Notes: generated by a model not told the origin, from the sequence alone. A DNA stretch of 64,000 nt from Caecitellus pseudoparvulus (GCA_965644315.1 CBFFRQ010000045.1:1-64000), one strand, 5' to 3'. Counted from the first letter of the stretch, positions 11,001-24,628 are shown. A program made the numbers and translations.

Positions 11001-14000
11001 GGTCTACAAGCATGCTCAGGAACAGCGGCACGTCTTGGGCAATGAGCTTTGAAAGGTTCATGTCACGTAGGGTGCGGTACAGCAAGATTTGTTCGTCAAC
11101 ATCCAAGTTTTGCCGCTTGGTGTTGCCCGCCGTCCGCAGCACGGACAGGATGTTGCGCAGGCCGAAGTCGTAGTGTCGCTGCTTGGACAGTTGCTCCTCG
11201 CACAGGCGGTAGCAGATGAAGAACTTTGTGCTCAGCAGGTCAGCATTCTGGTAGCCGACAGACACGAGCTTGACCTTGATGATGATCTGGCGGTCAGGGA
11301 CCATCATGGCCACTCCCCGGAACAGCGCCTTCAGGTTCTCAGGTAGCTCCTGGCGCCCAGCGTAGCCGGGGTTCATGGTGATGAAGAAGCCGCACACGGG
11401 GTTCAGCGTCGTCTTGAACTCATCACCAGGAAAGAAGAACTCCTTTGCGCTGGCCTTCTTGGCGTTGTTCACAGCTTGCACTTGCTGGGCGACGACGGAC
11501 AGCACTGGCAGTGCAATGCGGTTGAACTCGTCGAAGCATCCCCACAGGCCCGCTTGGCAGAGCCCCTTAAAGATCTTCCCACAGTCAGTGTACCGCATTT
11601 GATCGCTGCAATTGGTGACGATGACGTAGATCCCCAGCGTTCGTCCCATGTCTTTCACCGTCTCGGTCTTTCCCGTGCCGGCCGGCCCCGCTGGGGCCCC
11701 GCCAAAGTACATGCCCAGCGCCTGCGCCAGGGTGATGTAGCAGCGGTCAGTGAGCGGCGTGATGACGAGCCGTTCCTTGACGCCCAGGTACTCATACTGG
11801 TACAGGAAGTTCACGTCCGTGACGGAGATGCGGCAGGCGCCGTCTTCGTCCACCTGGTCGCCTTGATCTGGGTGCCAGTAGAAGCGAGCCTGCTTCAGCC
11901 ATTCAAAGTCATCGGAGGACCTGATCTTCCGAGACTTCCACAGTGCCGCCATGTCCCGTGATACATCTGACTGGTGCACTTGGATGGTGACGAGCGTTTC
12001 GATCTTGATGCGGTTCATCTTTGAGCCGAGGTCTTGCAGGCACCACGTTCCCATGGTGCGCTGCACTTCCAGCGCCTTTCGTTTTGCGAGGTCTACAGCA
12101 CCTTTCCGGCTGCGTCCTTGGGATAGCGCCAGCTCAGTGTCAGCTGTCCACATGAGCTGGATGCCGAGCAGGGCGTACTGCCCGCACTGCCGGTCGACGA
12201 AGCCCCGTAGCTTGTCCAAGTCGTCGCCCACCGCTGCGATTTCAGCGGCACACTCGGCACAGTACCACTTCATCGTCGCTTGGTGCTCCTTCAAGAGAGC
12301 CATGAGCCAGTCCTCAATGTTCCCGACGCACTTTACTGGCTTGCGCAGCTCTATGGACTCGGTGCCGCCCTTCAAGAAAGAGTGCATGCCCACTATCATG
12401 TCCTTGTCCTTCTTGTCGTGCTCGACGCGCCCGATGGAGTCGAAGACGTTCTGGTAGTACTGCTGGATGGCTTGGGGGTCTGAGCCTTTCGACAGGATTT
12501 GCAGGAGGACGGGGCCCGAGCAGAAGAAGAAACGAGGGAACTTGTTGCGCTTCTGCTCCAAGTAGCCATCCAGGTGCTTCTGGCAGTTCTCCAGTGCGTC
12601 GTACATGCCAGGCAGCGAGGACTTGAGGACTTCGTTTGCGCAGCATGTCACTGCGACCTTCGTCTTGGAAGCGGCAGACATGATGTTCAAAAAGTCCTTG
12701 TCGGTCTTCTGGAAGCGCTTGGCGACGGCTGGCATCTGCTTCGCGATGTCACCACCCAAGAACACCACCTCCAGCGAGGACCACTGCAGCTGGACTTTCA
12801 GCCACAGCTCCAGCGTTTCGCTAGTGTCGCTGAGCTCCTTCAGCAGCAACTGTGTTGGCTCCTTGAAGGGGGTGATGTACCTGGAAGTCAGGTATTGCTG
12901 CAGCGCCATTTGGTCCTCCTCAAGCTCCTCCACGATGACAGGCACGGCGGTCATGGTTTGAACACTTGGACGAGAGGCGTACTCTTGGAAGGCAATCTCG
13001 CGTGTCGTCCATTTGGCCTGCACGACGGCAATCTTCTCCTCCAGGTCCGCCTCTTTCACCGCGCCAATGCACACCTCCTCGACTTCCTCGAAGTGGGGGA
13101 CGAGGGACTGCTTCATCAAGTCTGCCAGCTTGAACTCTGGGTCGTCCACAGTCAGCTCACCTTCACAGGAGCAGATGGACTCCAACGCCGCCCAGTGCCG
13201 CGCGATGACACACTCTTGGGCGAGCTGCGTCAGCAGTGGCAGCACAAGTTGAAAGTCTTCGATCTTGGTCTTCAATTCAAGGTATGCCTGCCAAGACCGC
13301 AGGCGCTTCGGCATCTTCTTGCACCTGCTTGCGAACGACTCCATGTCTGCAATCATCGTGTCCACGTTGTCCTTCACGTCCGCCCACAGGATCGTGCGGT
13401 ACTCGTCCATTTGGTTCATGACGTCTTTGTACAAGCCGTACAGCTTGCCAAGCAAGGCAAGCTCCTTCTTCGTCTCATCAAGCTCGGGAAAGGGTGTGAT
13501 GGGGAGTGCAAAGAGGTCCTCCCCGCCATTGTACAGCTGCCGCTTGCGCTCCATGATCTCGAACTTGTCCTCGAAGCGCCGCAGGCGGTCCATGGCCTCC
13601 AGCGGGGACACGCCTTCCACCATAGGCCCTCGCTCGATATACTCAGCTCGGAACTCCGTGACTTTCTCGGTGAACACCTTCAAGTCAATGAGCAGTTGGC
13701 GCCTGAAGTCCCCTTGCACTTGTGCGATGGAGGTGGTCACTTCGGCAGCCTTGTCCACGACACGCTTCCACGATGCCCACACGACGCTCTTGGCGTCTCG
13801 CTCCTCCTGGGACAGCTGAATGTCATGGAGCTCCAGCAGCTTGTACATTTCCATGATTGGATCAATCTGCGCGTGGATACTCGCTTGCCTGGTGCGCACT
13901 TCCTGCAGCACCTCCATGGTGTACCGGAGGCTAGTCAGGCCTGACACTTCCCGCTCCAGCTGGGTCAACGTGGTCTTTGTGTACTCCATGATGTCGTCAA

Positions 14001-17000
14001 GCATGCCCTTGGCTTGCTTGTGCAGGTTGGCGGAGTACCTCTGCTTCCATGCGGCGACTTCCTCCCCCAGCTGGGCCTTCAACGTCTCGGTGCGCAAGGA
14101 CAGGGCGCCGATGTTGTACATGGAGAAGATGCGGTCCACCTCCCCCTGCACAAGGGCGAACTTCCCCAGCTCTCGGGCGTAGTCATGCATGGCAGGGTCC
14201 TTCGCCAGAAACTCTGCGTACGCTTCGTCAGCGTCCTTCTTCCACAACCACTCGAAGGCCCCGAAGTCCTCCAGGTATCGCTGCACTTGGTACCGCGCTC
14301 CCTGGAAGCTGCCTGTCAACAACAGCACGGTGCGCACGACAGACATGTCGGATGTCAGGCGTTCAAACATGGTGGGCCACACAGCTGCCGCTTCGCAGCC
14401 CCATAGGGGCAGCAGCTTGAAGGCATTCAGGACACCCCGCGCACAGTCGTTGATGACTTCCTGCACAGCCTCCACGCTGGGCTCCAGGCAGACGTGCGGG
14501 ATGGCGAGGTGCACCTTCACCTCGAAGAATGGCCGCTTGGCCATGAGGTAGGTCGATTCATAGCGGTGAAGCAGGCGCTCCTTGAGGGTGTTCAGTGACT
14601 TCTTCACACAGCCAAGCATGGCCGCGTACATGAACGTGCTGTAGTGCTGTCGCAAGGCGCTGAACTCTGCGGGGCTCGCAAGCTGAATGGAGCCGTCCAG
14701 CTGGTACCCTTCGATAAGTTGGACCAGGTCGTGGACGGCGGTCTCCACTGTGCGGTTGATGTCCACCAGTATGGCGGCGTGGGTCTCAACGTGCGCCGCC
14801 TGGATGGAGCTGAACTCTTCCAGTGGAAGCGTGCCCGAGTCTGGGAGCTTCACCAAGCTCATGTGGGCAACCTTCTTGACGTTCGACTCAATGCGATTCT
14901 CGACAATGTCGTTGACGCTTGTCACGAGACCCCGCAGGCGCGCTAAACCGCTCTGCACGTGGGCTCTGAACGCGTCAATGTTCATCGCGTTCCAGGTCAT
15001 GGAGAAGAGCGCCGGGCGAAGGCGGTGCTCCATGTCATGCACGGCGGGCAGCATGACTAGCTGCAGGGCGTGGATGATCCGGCCCTTGGCAGCTGAGAAG
15101 TCACCCAGCATTTCGTGCAGGATTTGGTAGTACGCCTTGTACTTGTGCTCCTGGAGCACCACTGCCTTCGCCGCGCGAGGCACTGCAATTCCCATGCGCG
15201 CCATGCACTTGCTCTCCCTGATGAGCTGCAGCACTTCCCTGTCAAAGTTGACGTACAGCTTGCCATCTTTCGGGTGCCGAATCAGGAGCACAGCCTCCAG
15301 GCCTGCCATGGCCTTGTCAATGCTGTCCACCCAGGCTTGGTACCACAGGTACTCGAAGGCGACGAGGGTCCTGGCAACGCGGTTGTACAGCTTGACAATC
15401 TTTCGCCCCACCTTAGTAGCTAGCATTTCTCCGTGGTGCTTGAACGACTCCATAGGGCGCTGGATCCGTGCGAACAGGTGGCGTGCCCACATGATGTTCC
15501 CAGCAACTGGCGGCATGTTGCGCGCGCGGGGGGGGTTGTGCTTGCTTCCTTCGTAAATGTCCTGCACTCGCTCCAGTTCTGCGCCATAGGTGTGGAAAAT
15601 CCGAGTGAGTTGAGCACGCAGGTCGGCCGCCAGAATGGGCCGGTGCAGGATGCGGCACAGCTTGGAGTGCAGTACCAGTGCCGCATCCACGCTGCGGATT
15701 CCAGAGAACGACTCTTGAACAAAGGTCAGCATGCTGGCCTCCAGTTCGTTGATGTGCACGTTGAACTCAACAAAGTCCCTGTCGAAGCCTTGGTCGTACA
15801 CGGCGAAGAAGTTGTGCCGCTTGGCTTGCATCTCCATGCACACGCGCTTGTACCTGACCTGCACCCCCTCTGTGCCTTCCAGGCCGTGCCCCAGCAGGGA
15901 GTCGAAGTCAGAGATGGTTCCAAAAAGCGCATGGAGCTTGGTAAGGCGCCGAGAGAACATGTGTGCGTGCGCGAACAGTTGGCTGGCTGGCAAGTCTGCC
16001 CACGCGCCTTCCCCACGCGATGCGTACTCGCCTGCTGTTGACTCGTACGCTGCCTCGATCATGTCGATGGACGACAGACAGGCAGTGACTCGTTCAACAA
16101 CTAATGCAGCATCCTTCTTCCACAGGCGCTTGCCGGTGTCCTCAGCCTGCAGGGCTTCGACGTGCTCCTGGCAAGCTTGGCAGGCCTGCCTGACGACGCT
16201 GCCCAGCAGCTGCCCGACTTGCGCGGGGTCACGGAAGTGCCTGGAGGCAACTTGCACGGTGTGCACTGCGTGAAGAAGAGCAGGGAAGCCCTCAACAACA
16301 GTCTGGGGGTCGGCAGAGTACAGTGCGCCCAGGAACGGCTCCACGGAGCTTAGGTACCGGAAAGTGTCCCGTGCAATGTTCAGGCCCTCTGTGAGCTGCA
16401 GGTCCAGCTCCCTCCACGCCTTCACAACCGAAACCACCTCTGGTGTGTTGTGTGCTCCACCGAGGCCCTTTGCGATGGCATTCATGGCCCCAGACACTGT
16501 GCGCGCTTTCGACGTGCGCAGCTGCTCCACGACGCTGGACAGTTGGATGACCCGGACGTGCCACCATTCCAGGATGGCCTGCGGGTGCTCAGCGTGGGAG
16601 TCAGGAACAACATCATAGTGCAGGAGGTTTTTGACTGTTGCTGTCCAGGCCTTGAGGGTGTTTGTGTACGCAGTGGCTTGCAGTCGGGACACGGGGGCTT
16701 GCTGGCCTCGGGTGACGGACAGGCGCTCGAGCAGGTCGAGAGGAACGAACTCATCGCCGGGCATTTGCAAGGAGACGATGTGCGCGGTATTCAGCGCGAC
16801 GTCTTTCATTGCTTGCGAGAATTGAGCGATGCTGCTCTCAGCATCTGCGGCCACGGCAGCACTCGCCTTGCCCCAGTCAGCTTTGCTCGCAATGGCGTCG
16901 TGGAACAGCACGTCCATTTGTGCCTCCAAGCTGGCAAGTGGTGCTTCCATCATCTCTCCGATCAGGAGAGTGTGGTCATTGTCCTGCTCCCGACGCGGTG

Positions 17001-17412
17001 GGTGGGTTGGCCCGTGCAACGGCTCCAGGCATGAACGCCACTCACCTTGTCTGCATCAACTGCTTTTGAGCCTGGAGTGTTGCGCATGAAGTACATGACC
17101 TTGCCCCCGGCGATGGCATCCCCGCTCGCCACGAAGCGCAGTGCTGAAGGGTCCTCCGTCGGGTCCTGTACTCTCCGAGGGCGTGGGCCGCGGACGGTGA
17201 AGGCCAGGCGGCAGTGACTTCGGGCGCAGCCCGATGCAAGGTCGCACCTTTTCGCCAGCACTCAGGAGCAGGCATGCACGGCCTGTCCCACCAAGCAGGG
17301 CATCTAACTCGGCGACATGCTTCTTGCAGATGTCCTTTGCAGCTTCCTGGGAGATTTCGTACGCCTCAGCAATGCGGGAGGCACAGTGCAGGTGCCTGGC
17401 CCGAAGAGCCAT
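4996..17412 (-). CDS. Outer-arm dynein gamma-type heavy chain (DNAH5/DNAH8-like), C-terminus removed by transposon
   Basis: Axonemal motor heavy chain of the outer dynein arm. Exons: 17412-17248, 17165-17046 and 16983-4996, with introns of 82 and 62 nt; about 4090 residues. Four AAA P-loops are visible: GPAGTGKT (AAA1, about residue 1860), GPTGGGKS (AAA2, about 2146), GGSGTAKT (AAA3, about 2480) and GVGGSGKQ (AAA4, about 2854). The stalk and microtubule-binding domain lie at about 3110-3420. The block LRNILSVLRTAG after AAA1 is a hallmark of gamma-type outer-arm chains. The protein reads to KVTNEPPSGLKAGLYR in AAA6, then hits a TGA inside the Harbinger terminal repeat. Roughly 400 residues (end of AAA6 and the C-terminal domain) are missing compared with the family. 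The missing exon part should lie left of base 1. The ATG at 17412 is the first good start; a further upstream exon is possible. Confidence 0.93.
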
Positions 17413-18206
17413 TCTGCGTTGCTGCAGCGCAACGCCGGCGCTGGCAAGGCTGGGGCGGACACGAGGCAGACACGTAAGATGGAAAGCAATGCATAAATGT
17501 TTCGTTTAGGCGCCATAGCCTGGCGTGCTGCTCATCCATGGAAAGTGTGCGGCCCCTGCTGTTGTTTGCAGGGCGGGACAGACGTTGGCTGCCTCGGCAG
17601 CGTGCAAGCCACACTGAGAGGCCCCGCTGCATGAGGTGTGTCGAATCAAGGGATGCCCGGCTTCTCACAGCACCTGCAGCTGCCGTCACTTGCCGCCTCT
17701 GCGTCTCCCACGCAAAGGCTATCACAGAGGCCGGCTTGCTTGTGCATGCGAGCGACGCCAGGCGATGTGCTTCAATGCTCCCCATTTCGCACAAACAAGG
17801 AAACACACAGTGCTGCACAGGCGCATGCAGCATGCCAGCTCGGCGCGCATGGGTTTCCTGCCCCGGGCCAACGCCTCGCGCAGCGGCACAGCCAGCGCCA
17901 GGCACACCAGCGCCAACTGACGGCATCGCTGGGGCTGCAGCGTGCCCACACGCGGCTTGGGAGTGAACAGCAGGGCGATTCTCGGTACGTGATTGAATTT
18001 GAAGACTTCCCGCACTGTTGCCATGCGGCATGCTGCATGCGTTGGGAAGAGGTGCCTGGCTGAAGGCAACGGAATTTCAAAGGCTGCAGCTGGTGCAGTG
18101 CCGCTGGGCGGGAGTGCACCGCCCACCTGCCTCAGCCAGTCGTGGGCGAGGCAGCGGAAAACGAAGACACTGCTTGCTGCTCCTTGCACAGGTGCTTCTG
18201 TGCGGC
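17413..18206. promoter_or_regulatory. Divergent promoter region, dynein / p400-like gene
   Basis: About 800 bp between two divergently transcribed genes. Reading frames here are short, cysteine/arginine-rich and look non-coding. No specific element is recognised. A possible 5' UTR intron acceptor (TTGCACAG near 18185-18192) precedes the downstream start. Confidence 0.45.
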
Positions 18207-21200
18207 ATGAGTGCGCACACGATCACTGCCGCCAACGTGCCAGCTGCTGTCAAGTACGTGCCTGCCCGCCGCCTCAGCCGGCGTCGCCCGCCTCGCACCT
18301 GCCTGCCGTCGCCCCCGGTGCAGGGTTTTGGAGAGTGCAGTTGCAGAGGCCCAGGCACGCGTGACGCCAGCTGTGGGCAAGCATGACCACCACCCACGAG
18401 GAGCCGACGCGTCTCTGCCGCCGGCAGCGCCCCCCATGCAGCCCCCCATGCCGCCCCTGTCCATGTGCCTGCACCCCCTGCTCAAGGCGGCGCAGGAGGT
18501 GCGCGCGCGGGTGAGGCAGAAGAGCGAGGCCATGCGGGCTCTGCAGCAGCTGCGTAACAGCAGCGGCATGCAGGCCGTGGGGGCCGCGCTGCCGGAGCCG
18601 GTGCGGCGGAAGTGCCACTGGGACTACGTCCTGGAGGAAGGCCAGTGGCTGGCCACGGACATGCACCAAGAGCACAGGTGGCACCTGCTGGCACTGCGGC
18701 AGGTGGCTGCCGCCGCTGCTGCCGCGGCGCGGCGTCGGGAGGCCCGCCTGGGCGCCAAGAAGGCCAAGAAAGCGGCTGCGGCCGCCTCCTGCAAGCCAGC
18801 ACCCCTGTGGGCCTTCCCGCACCTTCCCGCACCGCCCATGACCCCAGAGACGCCGACGACGGCGCAGCCGTGGCAGTGGCAGTACCTGCCCCTCGCCGGC
18901 TTGTGCCGTGAGGCCAACGTCGTGTCGCAGGTGCTGCTGGGGCCGGACAAGTACCCCCACTTGCCGCCCTCCACGCAGGAGGCGCCCCGCCTCCCGCAGC
19001 AAGTGGCCCCCCTGCGCTTCCCCGGCCAGGAGGCGCACGCCCAGTCCGCTGCTGCCACGTCCATGCTGCGCGCAGCCATGGCGTCGGTGGCCAAGTTCGT
19101 GCTGCCGCCCCCCCTGCGGGCAGCCCTGCGCCCGTACCAGCGGGTGGGCCTGCAGTGGCTCCTAGCCCACGCAGCACGGGGATGTGGCGCTGTGCTGGGG
19201 GATGAGCGAGGGCTGGGCAAGCGCGCAGTGGCTGTGGCGGCCATCGGGTGCATGGTGGTGGGCATGGCCACCCCGTCGTGCCTGCCGCCCTGCCTCGTGC
19301 CGCCGCCGCCACCCCGCGTCAAGGCCAAGGCCCAGCACGCCCTGCCAGTGCTGGTGTTGGTGCCAGACACCCTCGTCCCACACTGGCGTGCCGAGTTCCG
19401 TCGGTGGTGGCCTGCCCTGCGCGTGGGCTTGACTTCGCCGCCGCCTCGCTCCGGCGTGGATGTGCAGTTGCTGGCGGTGAGTGAGGCGGAGGCGGCGCTG
19501 CGTGAGGCCGGCAAGAAGGCAGCCTCTCCCTGGAGCATGGTGGTGGTGGACGCGACGGTGGGTGTGCCAACCGCTGCCTCGACAGCACTGCTGCACGTGG
19601 GCAGCGGGGAAGAGACACCCCCAGAGCCGTCACCAGCCACCGCGCACGGGGACGGGCAGGAGCTGCCTTGGGAAGCGCTGGCCAAGCTGCCCACGTGCCA
19701 CCGTCTCCTGGTGACGAACCGCCTGCTGCCGACAGAGGCGCCTCTCGTGCACCAGGTGGCTGCCTTCGTCTGCCCGCGCTCCTTTGCTGAGCACAGCCAG
19801 ACGCCCCCTGAGGCTGTGCTGGAAGCCATGGCCGAGTCTGGTGTCAAGGCCAGTGCGCCCAGAGTGGCTGACGAGGGCGACGCGCCCGCGCCAGCCACGC
19901 CTGAGGCTCCCACAGAGCCTGTGGACTTGACGGGCGACGGCGCTGCAGTGCGGGATGCGCTGCTGTGTTTCTTCCTGCGCCGCCAGGTGCAGGATGAGGC
20001 CATCCCGCCCCAGCTGCCGACGCTGTGGTGCCGCACGCTGCTGCTGCAGCCCACGCCCGCGCAGCGCCGCGTGTACGCCTCCCTGTGTGACGTGCAGGCC
20101 GTGTCCAGCGACGTGCACGCTGCCTGTGGGTTGGACCCAGACATGTCCCCGCTGCTGCGCCGCATGGCCCTGCTGCACGCCGCGGCACAGCACGCCGCAG
20201 GGCCCTCGTGCCTCGCAGAGGGCGCCTCCTCCTCCCTGTGGGCCGCCCTGGACCCCACCTGCCGCCCACAGGGCCGTCACACCCCCCTGCACGGCACAGC
20301 ACAGCCCCTGGCCACGTGTGCTGCAGCTGCCCTGGTCGCTGCGCACCGGCCCTCCCGTTGGCTGCTGCGCCAGGGAGAGGGCGGGCTGGGCCTCCTGCAG
20401 GGCCGCAGGGCGGTGGACTTCGTGGACGGCGGCGCCGCTGGGCAAGCCTGGGGGGGGTGGGGCCTCGCAGCGGTGCTGGCTGCGCCGTGGGGTGAGCCGG
20501 CCCCCGACAACCTCGCCTTCACCAGCGAGGCCAGTGGCCGCGGCAGGGGCCGCAGCCGGCAGTCTCCTCTGCCACCTGCCGAGCCGGGTTCGGCCGCTCG
20601 TGCTGTGAACGTGCACCGACTGGCAGTGGGGCAGGGAGGGGGCGCCTTGCGGTGGGCTGCGCAGCACTCCCTGCCCCTCGCCACGCCGCTGCGCCTGACC
20701 CTGCACCGCTGCCACACCCGCGGTGTGCTGCCGTTGACTGCCACTGCGTCGGAGCGGGCAGTGGATGTGGCTGGTGTGTTGGGTGTGTTGGGGCGCGGTG
20801 GGCTGTGGGGGTGGAGCGCCCCGGCCACCAGCGTGGAGGTGCAGGTGCAGACATGGCAGGTGCAGTGCCTGCCCGCTGTGCCCGCGCCTCTGACGTGCGG
20901 ACCCCTCGCAGGGCACACGGTGCAGTGGGACTTGTTGCCCCACGCCGTGCCCACTGCGTGGGTCCCCGGCAAGGGCAAGGCTGCCCCGCCCACGGCTGAC
21001 ACCATCACGTCGCCACGCGGCACGGTGTCGCCCTCCCCCAGCCCTGCCTTGCGCCCGCCGTCTTCCCTGGCCACCTGGACGGCAGGCAGCGCCAAGTTCC
21101 GACTCCTGCACCAGCTGCTGCACGAAGCGGTGTCCCTCGGCGTGCGGCTGCTGGCAGTGGCGTCCAGCCACTGGATGGCCGACGCAGCGGCCGCCTTTGC

Positions 21201-24200
21201 CAATGCGGCGGGGTTCCCAGCGCTGCGCCTGGACACCGCCCCCTCCCCGCCCGGCGTCATGGGCGCCGAGCAAGTGGAGCGCTTCAACTGTGACGCACGG
21301 TGGGCGCTGGCCGTGACCACCGTCGCGCCGGTGCTGGGCATGGGTCCCGAGGGGGCTGCCTGGTCGGGCAAGGCCGTGCTGGGAGCTGGCGCCGCCCGTG
21401 GGGACGTCGGGAACGCCGCCCCCCTGCCTTACACTGCGGGTGCAGCCGTCGTGCTGGACGCCGCCCCCACGCCTGCCTGTGGCGAGGCGCTGCGTGGGCT
21501 ACTGCAGCGCCTCTCTGCCGCGGGCGTGTCCCAGGTCGTGCAGTTGGCGACAGCTGGCACGCTGGAGGAGGGCTCCCTGCGCCTGGCGTCAGGGGGCGGC
21601 TCGGCTGCCGTGACGGCAGCAGCGCGGGCCCTGGGGTGGACCAGCGAGGAGGGGGACGACGTGCCGGACTACCCCTGCGACCCGGCCAGCGTGGGTGGGG
21701 CGCACGCCCGCCTGCCCCCAGACGCCGAGGTGCAGGGGCTGCTGCCGTGGCAGTCCCACGTGCGCAGCAAGGCCATGCACGGCACGTCGGCGGTGTGGGC
21801 TGGCACCAACACCAGTGCCGGCGGCATGGTGCCGCCGGCTGTGCTGGCTGGGGACCACCCCCGCAATGTGGGCGTGGGACCACCCTCCCTCCTGCACCGC
21901 CCCGCCGAGGCAGACACGCTGGCGTCGTCCCTCCTCAGCATGACCCGTGGCCTGCCGCTGCAAGCCCTGCGGGAAGCCCAAGTGCACGCGCTGCTGGCGG
22001 GGTGGGTCCTGCGCCCCGCCGCCTCCCAGCCCCTCGTGGACATCTCTCGCGTCTCCCCGGGCCAGTACGAGGCGGCGCTGGCCACGGTTCGCCGCCCCGC
22101 CGCCGCCCTGGCCTGCACCCACCTCCCCGCCACGCTCTCCCTGCCTGCCCTGGCTGCCAGCATGCGGGAGCAAGTGGGCAGCATACCGCCCCCCACCGCG
22201 GACAAGGCCCCCCTGGCACACCTGTGGCCGGCCGCTGCCTCACTCATGCGCACGCACCCCGCCCACCTGCCCTCCTGGCAGGCTAAGGTCACCAAGCGGG
22301 CACGCCTGGCGCCAGCCCACGCCCCCAGCGCCGGCAAGCACCTGTGGTACGACGTGCCGCGTGTGGTGGGCGGCAGCGGCGCCCTGGCTCGGGGGCCCAT
22401 GCGGTGGTTGGCGGGGCTGGTGGAGGAGCTGTCCCGCCACCAGGACGCAGGGCTGCTGCACACCTCCCACGTGTACGCGCCGCCCCACCCCGAGCAGCGG
22501 TCCCTGTACAGCAGTGTCAGCGTGCTGGGCGACAGCGCTGCCGCGGCTGGCCTGCGAAACCTGCTGCACCAGCTGGAGCAGAGCGCCATGGGGCTGTACC
22601 TGCACCCGCTGCATGTGCGCGCAGAGCAGCGCTTCTACGGCCCCGCCGCGGCGGTGGGGGCGGGTGGCGGGACCGGCGCCGCACACAGCGTCGCCGCCCT
22701 CACCAGCGGCACGTACACCAGCCAGAGCTTCTACGCACACCAGGTGCCCCAGCGGCCTCGGCCGGGGGCGGGTGCACCCCCCAACAAGTACGGCGCAGGG
22801 GACGGCGCGCTGTTCGACCGCCCCAGCCACAGCTACGGCTGGAGCTCCTGTGCCGCGACCAGCCTGCGGTGGGACGAGGAGGCGCCCAGCACCCTCACGG
22901 ACAAGCCAGTCGCACCGGGGTGCCAGCAGCCCTCCCTGCTGCACCTGCGCTTCGGCGGCTCCGCAGGCAGCGCCAGCCTGACTGACGTGGCGCTGGAGAT
23001 CAAGCGCCTGGCGTCCATGCGCACGGCCCTGCCTCGCGTCACGGCCAGCGTGCAGCAGGCAGGGGGGTGGATGCTGGATGGAGGGGAGGAGGAGGGCGGG
23101 TGCCCCCCCCCTGCCAAGGTGCCTCGAGGGGGCGTCCTGCCGCCCCTCGAGGCGACAGTCGGCGGCCTGCCCACCCGCACCCCGGCTGCCGTCGTGCCAC
23201 GCCCCCGCAAGCGCCGCCTGGCGCCGCCCTCCGCCGTCGGGGTGGACTCCTGGGCCGACATGCAGCTGGGCGCTTCCCCACCCAAGGTGCAGGCCGTGGC
23301 GGTGCGCGCCCCCCCCAACGCAGCAGCTGCAGGCGCCGCGTCCAGGGCAGACGCCTTGGTGGCGGCGCCCCTGCGCAAGCGTATGGTGCGGGGCAGCCTG
23401 GGCATCGACACGCGCGCTGGCGGCGTGACGCCCCTGCCTGCCTCCTCCCGCTCCGACTGGGCGCAGTGGGAGGACGCGCTGCTGCTGCAGGTGGTGCGGG
23501 AGTTCGGCTCCAACTGGGACCTGGTGCGGGGCGTCATGGCGGAGCACCCTGCGGCAGTGGCCCACGGCGGTCGGGCAGCTCGGGCCCCCCGCCTGCTGTA
23601 CGAGCGCCACCGCCGGCTGACCATGGGCGCCGTGGCAGCGGGGCGCAGCCTGGCCATCGCCAAGCGCGCCAAGAGCCTCAGCGGCAGCCTGGGCACGGCG
23701 TACGCGCAGTACGGCGGGGACGTGTCCAGCCTGGGCCGCGCGCAGTTGCTGTGGGGTGGCAAGCAGCTGGGGCTGTGGCCCCGCCGCCCCGCCTTTGCCC
23801 TGGCCCGCACGGTGGCCGACCACGGCTCCGCCCTCGCCACGGCCATGCGGGAGGAGAAGCAGATCCCCAGCGTCGTGTCTCGGGACGCCACCGACGCCAC
23901 ACGACAGGCACACGCGTCCCACGAAGCCAGCGTCGCCGCCGCCGCCCTGCGCCCCGAGGGGGCCGACGCCGCCGCCCCCACTGGCATCGCGGACGCCTTC
24001 TTCAAGGCTGGCGCCGCCTCCCTGCACGGCCGTCTGCGCGTGGAGCCGTTCCGGGAGTCCAGTCCCTACGTCCTGCAGCACGCCGAGGCGCAGCGCACAA
24101 GCGGCGCTGCCGGGGCGAGCGGGGCGGCGTACGCCCCACCCGCCCCTCAGGCCCAGCAGACCTCGGCAGGGCCGCCTGTCACGGGCACCACCACCTCGCG

Positions 24201-24552
24201 CCGCCTGAAGCTGCGCACGGCTGGCGCAGAGGCCCAAGCGCCTGCCCCCGCCTCGGCGCCGCCCCCAGCAGCCACTGTGCCGCCGCCACCCGTGGCAGCG
24301 CCCCCCCCCGCTGTGCAGCCGCCAGTGCACCCCACCCCTGCTGCGCCCGTGGCGGGTGCCGCCCCCATGGCAGGCATGGCAGCCATGCTGGGAGGCGGCG
24401 GCTCCGCAGACCAGTCCTGGCTCAACGAGGTGGCGCAGCGCCCCGAGGTGCGCCAGGAGATCAACCGCATCCTGTCCTCGGACGACGGCGACCCCAACGC
24501 CAAGGTCACCGCCATCGCCGACTTGCTGCGGCGGTACCAGCGCGAGACGTGA
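18207..24552 (+). CDS. p400/EAF1-like HSA-SNF2-SANT protein with degenerate ATPase
   Basis: Likely scaffold subunit of a NuA4/TIP60-type histone acetyltransferase complex. Two exons, 18207-18253 and 18324-24552, joined by a 70-nt intron (donor GTACGT); about 2091 residues. An HSA domain is seen at about residue 115 (HWDYVLEEGQWLA). A SNF2-like helicase region follows: the Q-box-like RPYQRVGLQWLL, then a Walker A remnant GDERGLGKRAV (the canonical Thr after GK is Arg), and VVVDAT where DEGH is expected. Motifs of the second lobe (usual arginine-finger and DQAQDRxHRIGQ blocks) are unrecognisable. A SANT/Myb domain sits at about 1727 (WAQWEDALLLQVV), as in EAF1 and p400. The C-terminus is Pro/Ala-rich with a final helix. 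GC content is very high. Fit to p400/EAF1 rests on the HSA, SNF2, SANT order. Confidence 0.82.
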
Positions 24553-24628
24553 CGCAGTGCCAGCGCGCTGGGCACGTCCCACCCCCTCACAATGCATTGC
24601 TACCGCAGGCGCTGGCCGTGTGCCACGC

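Noticed and set aside
17366-18031. Minus-strand frame of 221 codons upstream of dynein
   Set aside because: Low-complexity, overlaps dynein exon 1 in another frame, and has no domain.
19630-21273. Minus-strand frame of 547 codons
   Set aside because: Also a shadow of the p400-like gene; composition is low-complexity and gives no motif.
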